64,000 nt of DNA from Pantoea sp050157905 (GCF_050157905.1 NZ_JBKIWZ010000001.1:3348001-3412000), one strand, 5' to 3'. Positions 30,379 through 41,829 are shown, counted from the first letter of the stretch. The notes: generated from the letters alone by a model not told the origin. Program-made: numbers and translations.

Positions 30379-31311
30379 TCAGTCAGGCATCGCCTCTGCC
30401 GGAATAATGGCACCGCGATGCTGAATCACGGTGCTGGCAAGCTGGTGTCCGCGCTGCGCGGCGGCGTCTGCGGCGGCACCGGTCAGGCGGCGCGCCAGAT
30501 AACCGGCGCTGAACGAATCCCCGGCTGCAGTGGTATCAATCACCTTCTCCTTCGCCAGACGGACCGCTGGAACCTCGATCAGCGGCGCATCATCAAGCGC
30601 CACCAGGCAGGCGTCTGCGCCCCGTTTAATCACGATCTCGCGGGCACCCGCCTGGCGGGTGCGGGCGATAACCTCATCCAGCGGCTGTTCGCCCCACAGC
30701 AGATGCTCATCATCCAGCGTCAGGAAGGCGATATCGGTATGGCTGAGCATCGCGCGGTAGGCGGCCTGTGCGCAGGCCCGGTCGGCCCAGAGTCGCGGAC
30801 GGTAGTTGTTATCAAAAATGATCTGGCCGCCATTCGCCCGACAGCGAGCCAGCAGCGCCATCAACCTGTCACGACTCGCGGATGGCAGAATCGCCAGGCT
30901 GATGCCGCTGAGATAGAGGTAATCATAGTGCGTGAGCTGTTCGGCGATGGCTGCCGACTGTGGGCTGTCGAGCCAGTAACGCGCCGCCGCATCGCTGCGC
31001 CAGTACCAGAATGTACGTTCACCCGTATCATCGGTTTCAATGACGTAGAGGCCCGGCATTTTATTGTTGAGACGCTGAATCAGGCCGGTGTTGATCTGCT
31101 CCTGCTGCCAGGCGGCGATCATCTGGTCGCTGAACGAATCGGTTCCCAGCGCAGTGACATAATCGACCCGCAGCTGCTGTTCATCAACCTGGCGGGCGAG
31201 GTAGACCGCAGTGTTGAGCGTATCGCCGCCAAAACCCCGTTTAATGTTCTCACCCTTTTCAGACAACTCAATCATGCATTCGCCAATGATGGCGATTTTC
31301 TTTTGCGTCAT
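30379..31311 (-). CDS. kdgK: 2-dehydro-3-deoxygluconokinase KdgK
   Basis: Cytoplasmic PfkB/ribokinase-family enzyme that phosphorylates KDG to KDPG, linking pectin and hexuronate catabolism to the Entner-Doudoroff aldolase. 310 residues (E. coli 309). N-terminal GECMIELS and GGDTLNTA substrate-binding motifs and the C-terminal DTTAAGDSFSAGYLA anion hole with catalytic Asp are present. Divergent from pdeH, as in E. coli. A palindrome resembling a KdgR box lies about 65 bp upstream of the start. Confidence 0.95.
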   Translation of the reverse strand: MTQKKIAIIGECMIELSEKGENIKRGFGGDTLNTAVYLARQVDEQQLRVDYVTALGTDSFSDQMIAAWQQEQINTGLIQRLNNKMPGLYVIETDDTGERTFWYWRSDAAARYWLDSPQSAAIAEQLTHYDYLYLSGISLAILPSASRDRLMALLARCRANGGQIIFDNNYRPRLWADRACAQAAYRAMLSHTDIAFLTLDDEHLLWGEQPLDEVIARTRQAGAREIVIKRGADACLVALDDAPLIEVPAVRLAKEKVIDTTAAGDSFSAGYLARRLTGAAADAAAQRGHQLASTVIQHRGAIIPAEAMPD

Positions 31312-31375
31312 GACTCTGCACCCCCAGTGAAATATCGCTCCAGTCTCGCGTCTGGTATGGCAGACGTCAACATTT

Positions 31376-31392
31376 TTAAAACGGTGTTTTAA
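31376..31392. promoter_or_regulatory. Palindrome upstream of kdgK, possible KdgR operator
   Basis: TTAAAAC-GGT-GTTTTAA is a perfect inverted repeat. It resembles the KdgR box (GAAAC/GTTTC arms) with A/T replacing the outer G/C. Its place before kdgK fits, but the arm mismatch leaves this open. Confidence 0.4.
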
Positions 31393-31424
31393 TTTAGCTT
31401 AAGGTGCTGAAAAGGGCTGGTCTG

Positions 31425-31464
31425 GCCGATAAAAGCGGCTAATTTCAGCCTGTTTTGCCGATTA
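31425..31464 (+). promoter_or_regulatory. Possible sigma-28 -10 elements before pdeH
   Basis: GCCGATAA at 31425-31432 equals the FliA (sigma-28) -10 consensus, and GCCGATTA at 31457-31464 differs by one base. The matching -35 (TAAAGTTT) is poor for both. pdeH of E. coli is a class-3 flagellar gene, which makes the match worth noting. Confidence 0.35.
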
Positions 31465-31593
31465 TCTTAGCGAAGCGGCTGATAAACTCCCGGTTTTATG
31501 TGGCCGGGTTCTTCATCTTATTATCCCAGGCAATCCCGATTATCGCGGCAGCGTCTCCCATGCTGGAGACCCGTTACTCACCAGGAAAAAAAC

Positions 31594-32367
31594 ATGGTAA
31601 TGGAGAGTATTCTTCAAAGGCTGCCGTCTTTAACTGACCCCCATCCCTGTACGGAAAGCCCGCTCTTCTGGCAACAATGTCAGCGGCACTATCGCTTCCA
31701 GCCGATCTATCGGGTAACCGGTCGGTTGCTTGCTATCGAACTGCTGACTGCCGTTTCTCATCCCGGTGCACCGGATCAGCCGCTTTCGCCCGAAGCCTGG
31801 TTTGCCGGGCTCGATATTGCACAGCGCCTGAACGTGGTCCATGAGCAGCTGGCGCTCCTCATGCAGTGGTCATCCTTTTTTGAGCGCCATGAAGTGATGG
31901 CGTCGGTCAACATTGACGGCGCTTCTCTGCTCGCCATTCAGCACCGACCCGCAATGCGACATCTTATCGCCCGTCTGCCCTGGCTGCGCTTTGAACTTAC
32001 CGAGCATCAGGCGCTGCCACAGCCGGAGAAAGTGGCAAAAATAGCCGAGCTGGGTCCGCTGTGGCTGGATGATTTTGGCTCGGGAATGGCGAACTTTTCG
32101 GCGCTGACTGAACTGCAATATGACTACATTAAGCTATCACGCGACCTCTTTATGCTGCTGAACAGCAGCGATGAAGGACGCGGCCTGTTTCCGACACTGC
32201 TGGCACTGATCAATCGCTACTGCAACGGCGTGATCGTAGAAGGCGTGGAAACCGACGCACAGTGGCAGCAGGTCAAAGCCTCGTCAGCGATTGCAGCGCA
32301 GGGCTACTTCTTTTCGCGTCCGGTTCCATTTTCCGAACTGGATCACCTCACTCTCCAGCTTCCCTGA
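31594..32367 (+). CDS. pdeH: c-di-GMP phosphodiesterase PdeH (YhjH)
   Basis: Cytoplasmic stand-alone EAL-domain enzyme that keeps c-di-GMP low so that the flagellar motor runs. 257 residues from ATG 31594 (E. coli 255), with AGGA nine bases upstream. The longer upstream frame is unlike the family. Active-site pieces are present: ELLTAV in place of EALxR (as in E. coli YhjH), VNIDGAS, ELTEH, DDFGSGMANFS, YDYIKLS and EGVETDAQW. Together with pdeK this gives two c-di-GMP hydrolases next to the cellulose genes. Confidence 0.92.
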   Translation: MVMESILQRLPSLTDPHPCTESPLFWQQCQRHYRFQPIYRVTGRLLAIELLTAVSHPGAPDQPLSPEAWFAGLDIAQRLNVVHEQLALLMQWSSFFERHEVMASVNIDGASLLAIQHRPAMRHLIARLPWLRFELTEHQALPQPEKVAKIAELGPLWLDDFGSGMANFSALTELQYDYIKLSRDLFMLLNSSDEGRGLFPTLLALINRYCNGVIVEGVETDAQWQQVKASSAIAAQGYFFSRPVPFSELDHLTLQLP

Positions 32368-32430
32368 TGCCGTTATCCGTGGTCTCGACTATCTTTAACC
32401 CAGACCGTGAATGTGCAAGGAGAAAGCGTA

Positions 32431-34491
32431 ATGTCGCGTACCGGGAAAATAGTCAGCTGGGTCGCGGGAATTCTGGTGCTGTTGATTGTGGTGATCATCG
32501 TCATCATCGCAACCTTTGACTGGAACCGCCTGAAACCCACCATTAATCAGAAAGTCTCGACCGAGTTAAACCGGCCCTTTGCGATTCGGGGAGACCTGGG
32601 TGTCGACTGGGTGCGTCATCGTGACGAATCAGGCTGGCGGCGCTGGGTGCCGTGGCCGCAGCTGCATGCGGAAGATATCATGCTGGGCAACCCGCCTGGC
32701 ATTTCTGACGTGACCATGGTGCATCTGCAGCGGGCTGATGCGACGCTGGCCCCGCTGTCGCTGCTGCATAAAGAGCTGTTTATCCCCTGGATTAAACTGC
32801 AGCGGCCTGATGCCCGGCTGATCCAGACGGCCGATAAGAAGAACAACTGGACGTTTGATCTCGCCAGCAGTGACAGCGATGAGAAGGCGAATACGCCATC
32901 CGCCTGGTCATTCCGCCTGGATAATATTCTGTTTGATCAGGGCCAAATCCGCTATCGCGACGCGGTTAACCGCGCGGACGTCACGGTTCAGATCAATCCG
33001 CTGGGAAAACCGGTGCCCTATGCGCAGATTGCCGGCGGCGATGACCAGCAGAAGGGCGCAGGCGACTTCGTCTTCGGCTGGAAGGCTAATGGCCGCTACA
33101 ACAACGAAGAGTTGAGTGGCGAGGGAAAGATCGGTGGCATGCTGTCGCTGCGCAGTCAGAATACCCCGTTCCCGATTCAGGCCGATGTCCGTAATGGTAC
33201 TACCCGCGTTCAGGTGACGGGGGGCCTGCAGGACCCGATGAACCTTGGCGGACTTAACGTGCGGCTGCGTTTCTCTGGCGATACGCTGGCGAACCTGTAT
33301 GGTCTGACCGGCGTCCTGCTGCCGGACACCCCGCCGTATGAAACGGACGGTCATCTGATCGCAAAATTCAGCGGTAAAAAGGGCGCGGTCTACCGCTATG
33401 AAAAATTCAACGGTCATATTGGTGACAGCGATATTCACGGAACGCTGGTCTACAGTCAGGGTAAACCCCGCCCGACCCTCACTGGCGAACTGACCTCTGA
33501 GCAGCTGCGGATGGCCGATCTGGGACCGCTGATTGGTGTGGATTCCGGCAAAGGCAGCGAGAAAACGGCACAGGCGAAAGCCCGGCGCGGTGAGAAATCG
33601 ACTCAGCCTGCTGACCGCGTGCTGCCACACGATAAGTTTGAAACCAAAAGCTGGGACGTCATGGATGCCGACGTGAAGTTCAGTGGCAAACGTATCGAAC
33701 ACAGCAATTCGCTGCCACTAAGCGATCTCTATACTCACCTGCAGATGAAAAACGGTGACCTGCTGCTGGATCCGCTGCGCTTTGGTGTCGCAGGCGGCAA
33801 CCTGAACAGCACTATCCGCCTTGAAGGCAGTCGCTCACCGATGCGCGGGCGTGTGGATTTGCATGCGCGTAAGCTACGCCTGCGTCAGATGTTCCCGGAT
33901 GTGCAGGCGATGCAGAACAGCCTCGGCCAGCTTAACGGCGATGCCAGCTTCACCGGAACAGGGAACTCGGTGGCCGACCTGCTGGCGACCAGCAACGGCC
34001 AGCTTAAGCTGCTGATGAACGATGGCCTGATCAGCCGCAGCCTGATGGAGATTGCCGGCCTGAACGTCGGTAACTATCTGGTGGGCAAACTGTTTGGCGA
34101 TGATCAGGTGCGTATCAACTGCGCCGCCACAGATATCCGGCTGCAGAACGGTCTGGCGACGCCTAACCTGTTTGTATTCGATACCGAGAACGCGATCATC
34201 AACGTGTCAGGCAACGCGAACTTTGCCAGTGAGCGGCTTGATCTCTCGGTCAATCCTGAGAGTAAAGGCATTCGTATCGTGACGCTGCGTTCGCCGCTCT
34301 ATGTGCGCGGCACGTTTAAAAATCCTGACGCGGGCGTTAAGACGGGGCCGCTGCTGGCGCGCGGTGCCGCAGCCGTGGCGCTGGGCGCGGTGGTCGGTCC
34401 GGCCGCCGCGCTGCTGGCACTGATCTCCCCCAGCGACAACGAAGATAATCAGTGCAGCACCGTACTGCAGCAGATGAAACAGAAAAAGTGA
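32431..34491 (+). CDS. yhjG: AsmA-family protein YhjG
   Basis: 686 residues, exactly the E. coli YhjG length from ATG 32431, which has AGGAG nine bases upstream. An earlier ATG at 32407 lacks a ribosome site. One N-terminal transmembrane helix (about 7-29) anchors a large periplasmic AsmA domain. The C-terminal part has the conserved LNVGNY, NPESKGIRIVTLRSPLYVRG pattern and an Ala-rich hydrophobic tail. AsmA-like proteins (TamB, YhdP relatives) are thought to bridge the periplasm for lipid transfer; the specific role of YhjG is not established. It ends immediately against ppiC with no gap. Confidence 0.94.
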   Translation: MSRTGKIVSWVAGILVLLIVVIIVIIATFDWNRLKPTINQKVSTELNRPFAIRGDLGVDWVRHRDESGWRRWVPWPQLHAEDIMLGNPPGISDVTMVHLQRADATLAPLSLLHKELFIPWIKLQRPDARLIQTADKKNNWTFDLASSDSDEKANTPSAWSFRLDNILFDQGQIRYRDAVNRADVTVQINPLGKPVPYAQIAGGDDQQKGAGDFVFGWKANGRYNNEELSGEGKIGGMLSLRSQNTPFPIQADVRNGTTRVQVTGGLQDPMNLGGLNVRLRFSGDTLANLYGLTGVLLPDTPPYETDGHLIAKFSGKKGAVYRYEKFNGHIGDSDIHGTLVYSQGKPRPTLTGELTSEQLRMADLGPLIGVDSGKGSEKTAQAKARRGEKSTQPADRVLPHDKFETKSWDVMDADVKFSGKRIEHSNSLPLSDLYTHLQMKNGDLLLDPLRFGVAGGNLNSTIRLEGSRSPMRGRVDLHARKLRLRQMFPDVQAMQNSLGQLNGDASFTGTGNSVADLLATSNGQLKLLMNDGLISRSLMEIAGLNVGNYLVGKLFGDDQVRINCAATDIRLQNGLATPNLFVFDTENAIINVSGNANFASERLDLSVNPESKGIRIVTLRSPLYVRGTFKNPDAGVKTGPLLARGAAAVALGAVVGPAAALLALISPSDNEDNQCSTVLQQMKQKK

Positions 34492-34773
34492 TCAGTTGCG
34501 GTAGAGCACTTTGATAATGTGATAACCAAAGCTGGTTTTTACCGGCCCGTAAGGCGTCAGCAGCGGGCAGGTAAAGACCGCTTTATCAAAGGCCGGTACC
34601 ATCTGTCCCTGACGAAACTCCCCCAGATCGCCCCCTTTGCGGCCGGAAGGACAGGTTGAGTGTTTCTTTGCCAGTTGCTGGAAATTGCCGCCTTTCGCCA
34701 GTTTCGCCAGAATCTCTTTTGCCAGCGCTTCCTCTTTGACCAGGATGTGTAAAGCCGCCGCAGTTTTCGCCAT
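34492..34773 (-). CDS. ppiC: Peptidyl-prolyl cis-trans isomerase PpiC (parvulin)
   Basis: A 93-residue cytoplasmic parvulin, the full length of E. coli PpiC. The single rotamase domain runs from AAALHILVK through GRKGGDLGEF and VFTCPLL to SFGYHIIKVLYR. Its stop codon directly abuts that of yhjG. Divergent from rep with 75 bp between the starts, the E. coli arrangement. Confidence 0.96.
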   Translation of the reverse strand: MAKTAAALHILVKEEALAKEILAKLAKGGNFQQLAKKHSTCPSGRKGGDLGEFRQGQMVPAFDKAVFTCPLLTPYGPVKTSFGYHIIKVLYRN

Positions 34774-34848
34774 GTTGGTATCTCGGTTGTGTATAATTGC
34801 CGCCCAGTATAAACCCCTTTCTTTTGATTCAATCAGGCGATTTCTTCT

Positions 34849-36870
<2,022 letters not shown>

Positions 36871-36881
36871 GGCGGGAAAAC

Positions 36882-36908
36882 GGTGAGGCGAAGGGTATTC
36901 GCTTCACC
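36882..36908 (-). terminator. Terminator between convergent rep and gppA
   Basis: An 11-bp stem (GGTGAGGCGAA with TTCGCTTCACC, one G-T pair) and 5-nt loop. Read leftward it is followed by GTTTTCC, so it mainly serves gppA. Confidence 0.7.
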
Positions 36909-36917
36909 GGGTCGGAC

Positions 36918-38402
36918 TTACGACAGCGTTAACAGCCAGTGGACGTAAGACTGATAATGGCTTTCCTGCTCAAGCAGTTCACTGCGCAGCGGATGCGCCT
37001 CCAGCCAGCCCGCGGGCAGGGTCAGATGCAGAGCATCATCGTCCGCCTGAAGCCGGACCGCAGGCAGCGTGTCATCGCGACGACGGGTGGAGAAGATGAT
37101 TGCCAGCCGCAGCAGACGACACATCCGTTCCGCCAGACGCGGCGGCAGGGCGTTCTGCTGGGTCAGCAGCGCCAGGTCGATGCTGCCGCTCTGGTTCTGC
37201 AGCAGGCAGGCCAGCAGCTTCTTCTGCGCCGGAGTAAAGCCAGGCAGGTCAAGATGACGTACCAGGTACGCTGCATGCTGTGGCGCATGACGGAAATCAA
37301 CGCTCAGGCCGATTTCATGGATCGCACAGGCGCTGAGCAGCAGCTCACGGCAGCGTTGATCCAGCTTCCATGGCGTGGAAACCTGGCGGAAAAAGCTCTC
37401 TGCCAGCTGACGCACGCGGTCGGCCTGCTCGACATCAATGCTGAAACGGCGCTGGATGTTATGTAGCGTGCGGGTCCGGATATCGCGGTCGACGGGCAGA
37501 TGCAGCATGCCGTAGACCAGTCCTTCACGCAGGGCACCGCCCGCCAGCGTCATGCTGTCGATGCTCAGCTCCTGAAAGATGGCAATCAGAATCGACAGGC
37601 CACTGGGGAACACCAGTGCCCGCTCCAGCGTCAGCCCTTCGATTTCCAGCTCTTCCAGTTTGCCGCACTGAATGGCACGCTGCTTCAGTTGCTGAAGTTT
37701 ATTCAGCGTGATGCGCTCATCCATGCCCTGTGCCACCATAATCTCCTGCAGCGCCTGCACCGTGCCGGAGGCACCGACGCACGCCTGCCAGCCCTGCTCA
37801 CGCAGTTGCGCGGCAACCGGCTGGATCATCGCCCGCGCAGCGCGCTCCGCCTGGTCAAAGTTCTCTTTTGCCAGATGGCGGTCGCTGAAGAAACGTTCCA
37901 GCCAGGTGACGCAGCCCATCGGCAGACTGAACAGCACGGAGGCGTGGGAGCCGTCGCCGGTCGCCAGCTCGGTGCTGCCGCCGCCGATATCGACCACTAA
38001 ACGCTGGTCGGAACCACCGGTAGTGTGTGCCACGCCCTGATAAATCAGGCGCGCCTCTTCCTCCCCGCTGATGACATTAATGGGACAGCCGAGGATCTGC
38101 TGAGCCGTGTCGAGGAACGTCTGCGCATTGGATGCCAGACGCAGCGTGGCGGTTGCCACCACACGAATCTGATCGAGGGGAATATCCTGCAGTTGTTCTG
38201 AGAAGAGTCTGAGGCATTGCCAGCCGCGCGACATCGCCTCGGCTGACAACAGGTTTTGTTTATCCAGTCCGGCCGCAAGGCGAACCTTACGCTTAATTTT
38301 CGCAACGGTCTGAATACTGCCAGAGACCTCGCGCACCACCAACATATGAAAGCTGTTAGACCCTAAATCAATCGCTGCATAGAGTGACGACGCGCTGAGC
38401 AT
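36918..38402 (-). CDS. gppA: Guanosine-5'-triphosphate,3'-diphosphate pyrophosphatase GppA
   Basis: Ppx/GppA-family phosphatase that converts pppGpp to ppGpp in the stringent response and can hydrolyse polyphosphate. 494 residues, the E. coli length. Actin-like ATPase-fold phosphate loops DLGSNSFHML (residues 12-21) and DIGGGSTEL are present, followed by the C-terminal HD-like helical domain. Located 6 bp downstream of rhlB on the same strand, so probably co-transcribed. Confidence 0.97.
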   Translation of the reverse strand: MLSASSLYAAIDLGSNSFHMLVVREVSGSIQTVAKIKRKVRLAAGLDKQNLLSAEAMSRGWQCLRLFSEQLQDIPLDQIRVVATATLRLASNAQTFLDTAQQILGCPINVISGEEEARLIYQGVAHTTGGSDQRLVVDIGGGSTELATGDGSHASVLFSLPMGCVTWLERFFSDRHLAKENFDQAERAARAMIQPVAAQLREQGWQACVGASGTVQALQEIMVAQGMDERITLNKLQQLKQRAIQCGKLEELEIEGLTLERALVFPSGLSILIAIFQELSIDSMTLAGGALREGLVYGMLHLPVDRDIRTRTLHNIQRRFSIDVEQADRVRQLAESFFRQVSTPWKLDQRCRELLLSACAIHEIGLSVDFRHAPQHAAYLVRHLDLPGFTPAQKKLLACLLQNQSGSIDLALLTQQNALPPRLAERMCRLLRLAIIFSTRRRDDTLPAVRLQADDDALHLTLPAGWLEAHPLRSELLEQESHYQSYVHWLLTLS

Positions 38403-38408
38403 GATGGC

Positions 38409-39701
38409 CTAACCTGAACGTTTACGGTTGTTATTGCGTGGCGCACCGCGACGACTGGCGTTGTTGCCCCCACGACGCGGGCCATTTCCGGAACGGCTGC
38501 GCTGCAGGCGTTTAGGCGGCGGTAAATCAGTTAACAGCGCTTCACTGCTGTACTTGCTGACCGGAATGCTGTGACCGATATACTCCTCAATCGACGGCAG
38601 GTTCAGCGCATACTCTTCACAGGCCAGGCTGATCGAGTGTCCGCTGGCACCGGCACGACCGGTACGGCCAATACGGTGAACGTAATCTTCGCAGTCGTCA
38701 GGCAGGTCGTAGTTAAAGACGTGCGTGACCGCCGGAATATGCAGACCACGGGCAGCAACGTCGGTGGCGACCAGAATATCGACATCCCCTTTGGTGAAGT
38801 CATCCAGAATGCGCAGGCGCTTCTTCTGTGCCACGTCGCCGGTCAACAGCCCGACACGGTGTCCATCGGCGGCCAGGTGGCCCCAGATATCTTCACAGCG
38901 GTGTTTGGTGTTAGCAAAGACAATGGCGCGGTCGGGCCACTCTTCTTCGAGTAGGGTCTGCAACAGGCGCATTTTCTCTTCGTTAGACGGATAGAAAAGC
39001 TCTTCCTGAATACGATGACCGGTTTTTTGCTCCGGTTCCACTTCCACATATTCCGCACTGTTCATGTGCTCAAACGCCAGTTCACGAACGCGGTAGGAGA
39101 GGGTAGCCGAGAACAGCATGCTCAGACGCTGTGTTGCTGGCGGCATGCGACGGAACAGCCAGCGGATATCTTTAATAAAGCCGAGATCGAACATGCGATC
39201 GGCTTCATCCAGCACCATGACCTGAATAGCACTCAGATTAACGTGATTCTGCTTCGCGTAGTCGATCAGCCGACCCGTGGTCGCGACCAGAATATCAACG
39301 CCCTGTTCCAGCACTTTCAGCTGTTTGTCATAACCGTCTCCGCCATAGGCGAGACCCAGTTTCAGGCCGGTTGAGGCGGTGAGGGGTTCGGCATCCGCAT
39401 GAATCTGCACAGCAAGTTCACGCGTCGGCGCAAGAATTAATGCCCGTGGCTGGTTTACCTGCCGACCTTCGGCCGCAGGATGAGAAAGAAGATGATGAAA
39501 CGTTGACGTCAGAAACGCCATCGTTTTGCCGGTACCGGTTTGCGCCTGGCCTGCAACATCACGCCCTGAAAGCGTAAAAGGCAGAGCTAACGCCTGAATC
39601 GGCGTGCAGTATTGAAAGCCTTTACTATCAAGGGCTTCCACCACTTTCGGGTGCAGGGCGAAGTCGGAAAACTTCTGTTCAGTTAAGTGTGTTTTGCTCA
39701 T
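38409..39701 (-). CDS. rhlB: DEAD-box RNA helicase RhlB
   Basis: RNA degradosome helicase that unwinds structured mRNA for RNase E and PNPase. 430 residues (E. coli 421). Q motif and KFSDFALHP lead, then AQTGTGKT (I), PTRELA (Ia), DEAD (II), SAT (III), ATDVAARGL (V) and HRIGRTGRAG (VI). The last ~40 residues are Arg/Asn/Gly-rich and basic, the RNA-binding tail. Divergent from trxA with 117 bp between the starts. Confidence 0.97.
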   Translation of the reverse strand: MSKTHLTEQKFSDFALHPKVVEALDSKGFQYCTPIQALALPFTLSGRDVAGQAQTGTGKTMAFLTSTFHHLLSHPAAEGRQVNQPRALILAPTRELAVQIHADAEPLTASTGLKLGLAYGGDGYDKQLKVLEQGVDILVATTGRLIDYAKQNHVNLSAIQVMVLDEADRMFDLGFIKDIRWLFRRMPPATQRLSMLFSATLSYRVRELAFEHMNSAEYVEVEPEQKTGHRIQEELFYPSNEEKMRLLQTLLEEEWPDRAIVFANTKHRCEDIWGHLAADGHRVGLLTGDVAQKKRLRILDDFTKGDVDILVATDVAARGLHIPAVTHVFNYDLPDDCEDYVHRIGRTGRAGASGHSISLACEEYALNLPSIEEYIGHSIPVSKYSSEALLTDLPPPKRLQRSRSGNGPRRGGNNASRRGAPRNNNRKRSG

Positions 39702-39818
39702 AGTGTGGTAGAATATCAGCTTACTATCGCTTTACGAAAGCGTATCCGATGAAATAAAGTCAACCTACATTGGTATATATTACGCCAATTCGCCAGGCAT
39801 AATCTTGTGGAGTAAAAC

Positions 39819-40151
39819 ATGAGCAGCGATAAAATCGTTCATCTGACCGATGACAGTTTCGACACCGACGTGCTGAAAGCCGACGGCGTTACACTGGTAG
39901 ATTTCTGGGCTGAATGGTGTGGTCCTTGCAAAATGATCGCGCCAATCCTTGATGAAGTTGCAGAAGAGTATGATGGCAAGCTGACCATCGCTAAGCTGAA
40001 TATTGACGATAACCCAGGCACGGCACCAAAGTATGGCATTCGTGGTATCCCGACGCTGCTGCTGTTTAAAAATGGTGAAGTCGCTGCGACTAAAGTGGGC
40101 GCGCTGTCTAAAGGCCAGCTGAAAGAGTTCCTGAACGCTAATCTGGCGTAA
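39819..40151 (+). CDS. trxA: Thioredoxin 1 TrxA
   Basis: Cytoplasmic protein-disulfide reductase for ribonucleotide reductase, PAPS reductase and others. 110 residues, one more than E. coli because of an extra Ser near the N terminus. Active site WCGPC with Cys34 and Cys37, cis-Pro in RGIPTLLLF. GTGGAG precedes the ATG. Located between rhlB and rho as in E. coli. Confidence 0.98.
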   Translation: MSSDKIVHLTDDSFDTDVLKADGVTLVDFWAEWCGPCKMIAPILDEVAEEYDGKLTIAKLNIDDNPGTAPKYGIRGIPTLLLFKNGEVAATKVGALSKGQLKEFLNANLA

Positions 40152-40503
40152 TTCAGGGCTGAATGTCTGGCAGTGGTGAATTTATCTCCTGCTGCTGGAC
40201 GTTCGCTTTCAGGCGTGCTAAGTTACCTATACTGCATTACGCACTTACCTTGTAGTTAGCATCTAAAAGTTTTCCCTTGCTGAATCCCGTCGAACTGTAC
40301 CTTTTAAAGAGAAAATGGGTCAGCAATCTTATGGTTAGCTCCAACTCTGGCATCACATTCGGACATCTTTCTGCATACCGATCGCCATTTCATACGATGA
40401 TCGTCGGAAAGCGCCGAAAAGAGCCATTAACGGCATGGATTAATTGCCATACCACTCACGACAAACATTCCGAGTAATACCCCGAGTTTAAGAACCCATC
40501 ACT
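40152..40503 (+). promoter_or_regulatory. rho leader region
   Basis: This 352-bp gap between trxA and rho corresponds to the autoregulated rho leader of E. coli, where Rho terminates its own transcript. A -10-like TATACT is at 40228-40233, but no good -35 was found at 16-18 bp. The downstream half is C-rich and G-poor (for example around 40340-40400), compatible with Rho loading, but no intrinsic terminator is visible. Confidence 0.5.
40331..40477 (+). CDS. Possible Rho leader peptide
   Basis: An ATG-started frame of 48 codons lies in the rho leader where E. coli has the short rhoL peptide. A basic segment (VGKRRKEP) and an SAY motif are loosely reminiscent of RhoL. There is no clear ribosome site, and it is longer than the 33-residue E. 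coli peptide. It may be untranslated leader. Confidence 0.3.
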   Translation: MVSSNSGITFGHLSAYRSPFHTMIVGKRRKEPLTAWINCHTTHDKHSE

Positions 40504-41763
40504 ATGAATCTTACCGAATTAAAGAATACGCCGGTTGCTGAGCTGATTACTCTCGGCGAAAATATGGGGCTGGAAAATCAGGCTCGCATGCGCAAGCAGG
40601 ACATTATCTTTTCAATCCTGAAGCAGCATGCGAAAAGCGGCGAAGACATCTTTGGTGATGGCGTGCTGGAGATCCTTCAGGATGGATTTGGATTCCTCCG
40701 TTCAGGAGACAGCTCCTACCTCGCCGGCCCTGATGACATCTACGTTTCCCCCAGCCAAATCCGCCGCTTTAACCTCCGCACTGGTGACACCATCTCTGGT
40801 AAAATCCGTCCACCAAAAGAAGGTGAGCGTTATTTTGCACTGCTGAAAGTTAACGAAGTTAACTATGACAAGCCAGAGAATGCGCGTAATAAGATTCTGT
40901 TCGAAAACCTCACACCGCTGCACGCGAACAAACGTCTGCGTATGGAACGGGGTAATGGCTCAACGGAAGATTTAACTGCCCGCGTACTGGATCTGGCTTC
41001 GCCGATCGGTCGTGGTCAGCGTGGTCTGATCGTGGCACCGCCAAAAGCGGGTAAAACCATGCTGCTGCAGAACATCGCGCAGAGCCTGGCCTACAACTAC
41101 CCGGATTGTGTGCTGATGGTGCTGCTGATCGACGAGCGTCCGGAAGAAGTGACCGAGATGCAGCGTCTGGTTAAAGGCGAAGTGATTGCGTCAACCTTCG
41201 ATGAGCCAGCTTCACGCCACGTTCAGGTCGCTGAAATGGTGATCGAAAAGGCTAAACGCCTGGTTGAACACAAGAAGGACGTTATCATCCTGCTCGACTC
41301 CATCACTCGTCTGGCGCGTGCCTACAATACCGTCGTACCTGCTTCTGGTAAGGTCCTGACAGGGGGTGTGGATGCCAACGCCCTGCATCGTCCAAAGCGC
41401 TTCTTTGGTGCGGCACGTAACGTGGAAGAGGGCGGCAGCCTGACCATCATCGCGACGGCGCTGGTTGATACCGGTTCGAAGATGGATGAAGTGATTTACG
41501 AAGAGTTTAAAGGTACAGGTAACATGGAACTGCACCTCGCGCGTAAAATTGCTGAAAAACGTGTTTTCCCGGCCATCGACTACAACCGTTCCGGTACCCG
41601 TAAAGAAGAGCTGCTCACTTCTCAGGAAGAGCTGCAGAAAATGTGGATCCTGCGCAAGATTATTCACCCGATGGGCGAAATCGACGCAATGGAGTTCCTC
41701 ATTAACAAGCTGGCGATGACCAAAACGAACGATGAGTTCTTCGATATGATGAAGCGTTCCTAA
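40504..41763 (+). CDS. rho: Transcription termination factor Rho
   Basis: Hexameric RNA-dependent ATPase of 419 residues, the E. coli length. N-terminal MNLTELKN helix bundle, cold-shock-like RNA-binding domain with GFGFLR and YVSPSQIRRF, Walker A APPKAGKTML (about 176-185), Walker B VLMVLLIDERPEEV, Q-loop VPASGKVLTGG and R-loop EGGSLTIIATALVDTGS are all seen. Followed by a strong terminator before the wec operon. Confidence 0.99.
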   Translation: MNLTELKNTPVAELITLGENMGLENQARMRKQDIIFSILKQHAKSGEDIFGDGVLEILQDGFGFLRSGDSSYLAGPDDIYVSPSQIRRFNLRTGDTISGKIRPPKEGERYFALLKVNEVNYDKPENARNKILFENLTPLHANKRLRMERGNGSTEDLTARVLDLASPIGRGQRGLIVAPPKAGKTMLLQNIAQSLAYNYPDCVLMVLLIDERPEEVTEMQRLVKGEVIASTFDEPASRHVQVAEMVIEKAKRLVEHKKDVIILLDSITRLARAYNTVVPASGKVLTGGVDANALHRPKRFFGAARNVEEGGSLTIIATALVDTGSKMDEVIYEEFKGTGNMELHLARKIAEKRVFPAIDYNRSGTRKEELLTSQEELQKMWILRKIIHPMGEIDAMEFLINKLAMTKTNDEFFDMMKRS

Positions 41764-41829
41764 TCCGAAACGGCCAGGCCGAATCCCTGATTCAGCTTTT
41801 TTAGTCCGGATGCGCAGAAAATCGACCTG

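Noticed and set aside
30373..31392. Forward frame of 339 codons over kdgK
   Set aside because: It is antisense to kdgK, whose protein is clearly conserved, and resembles no family.
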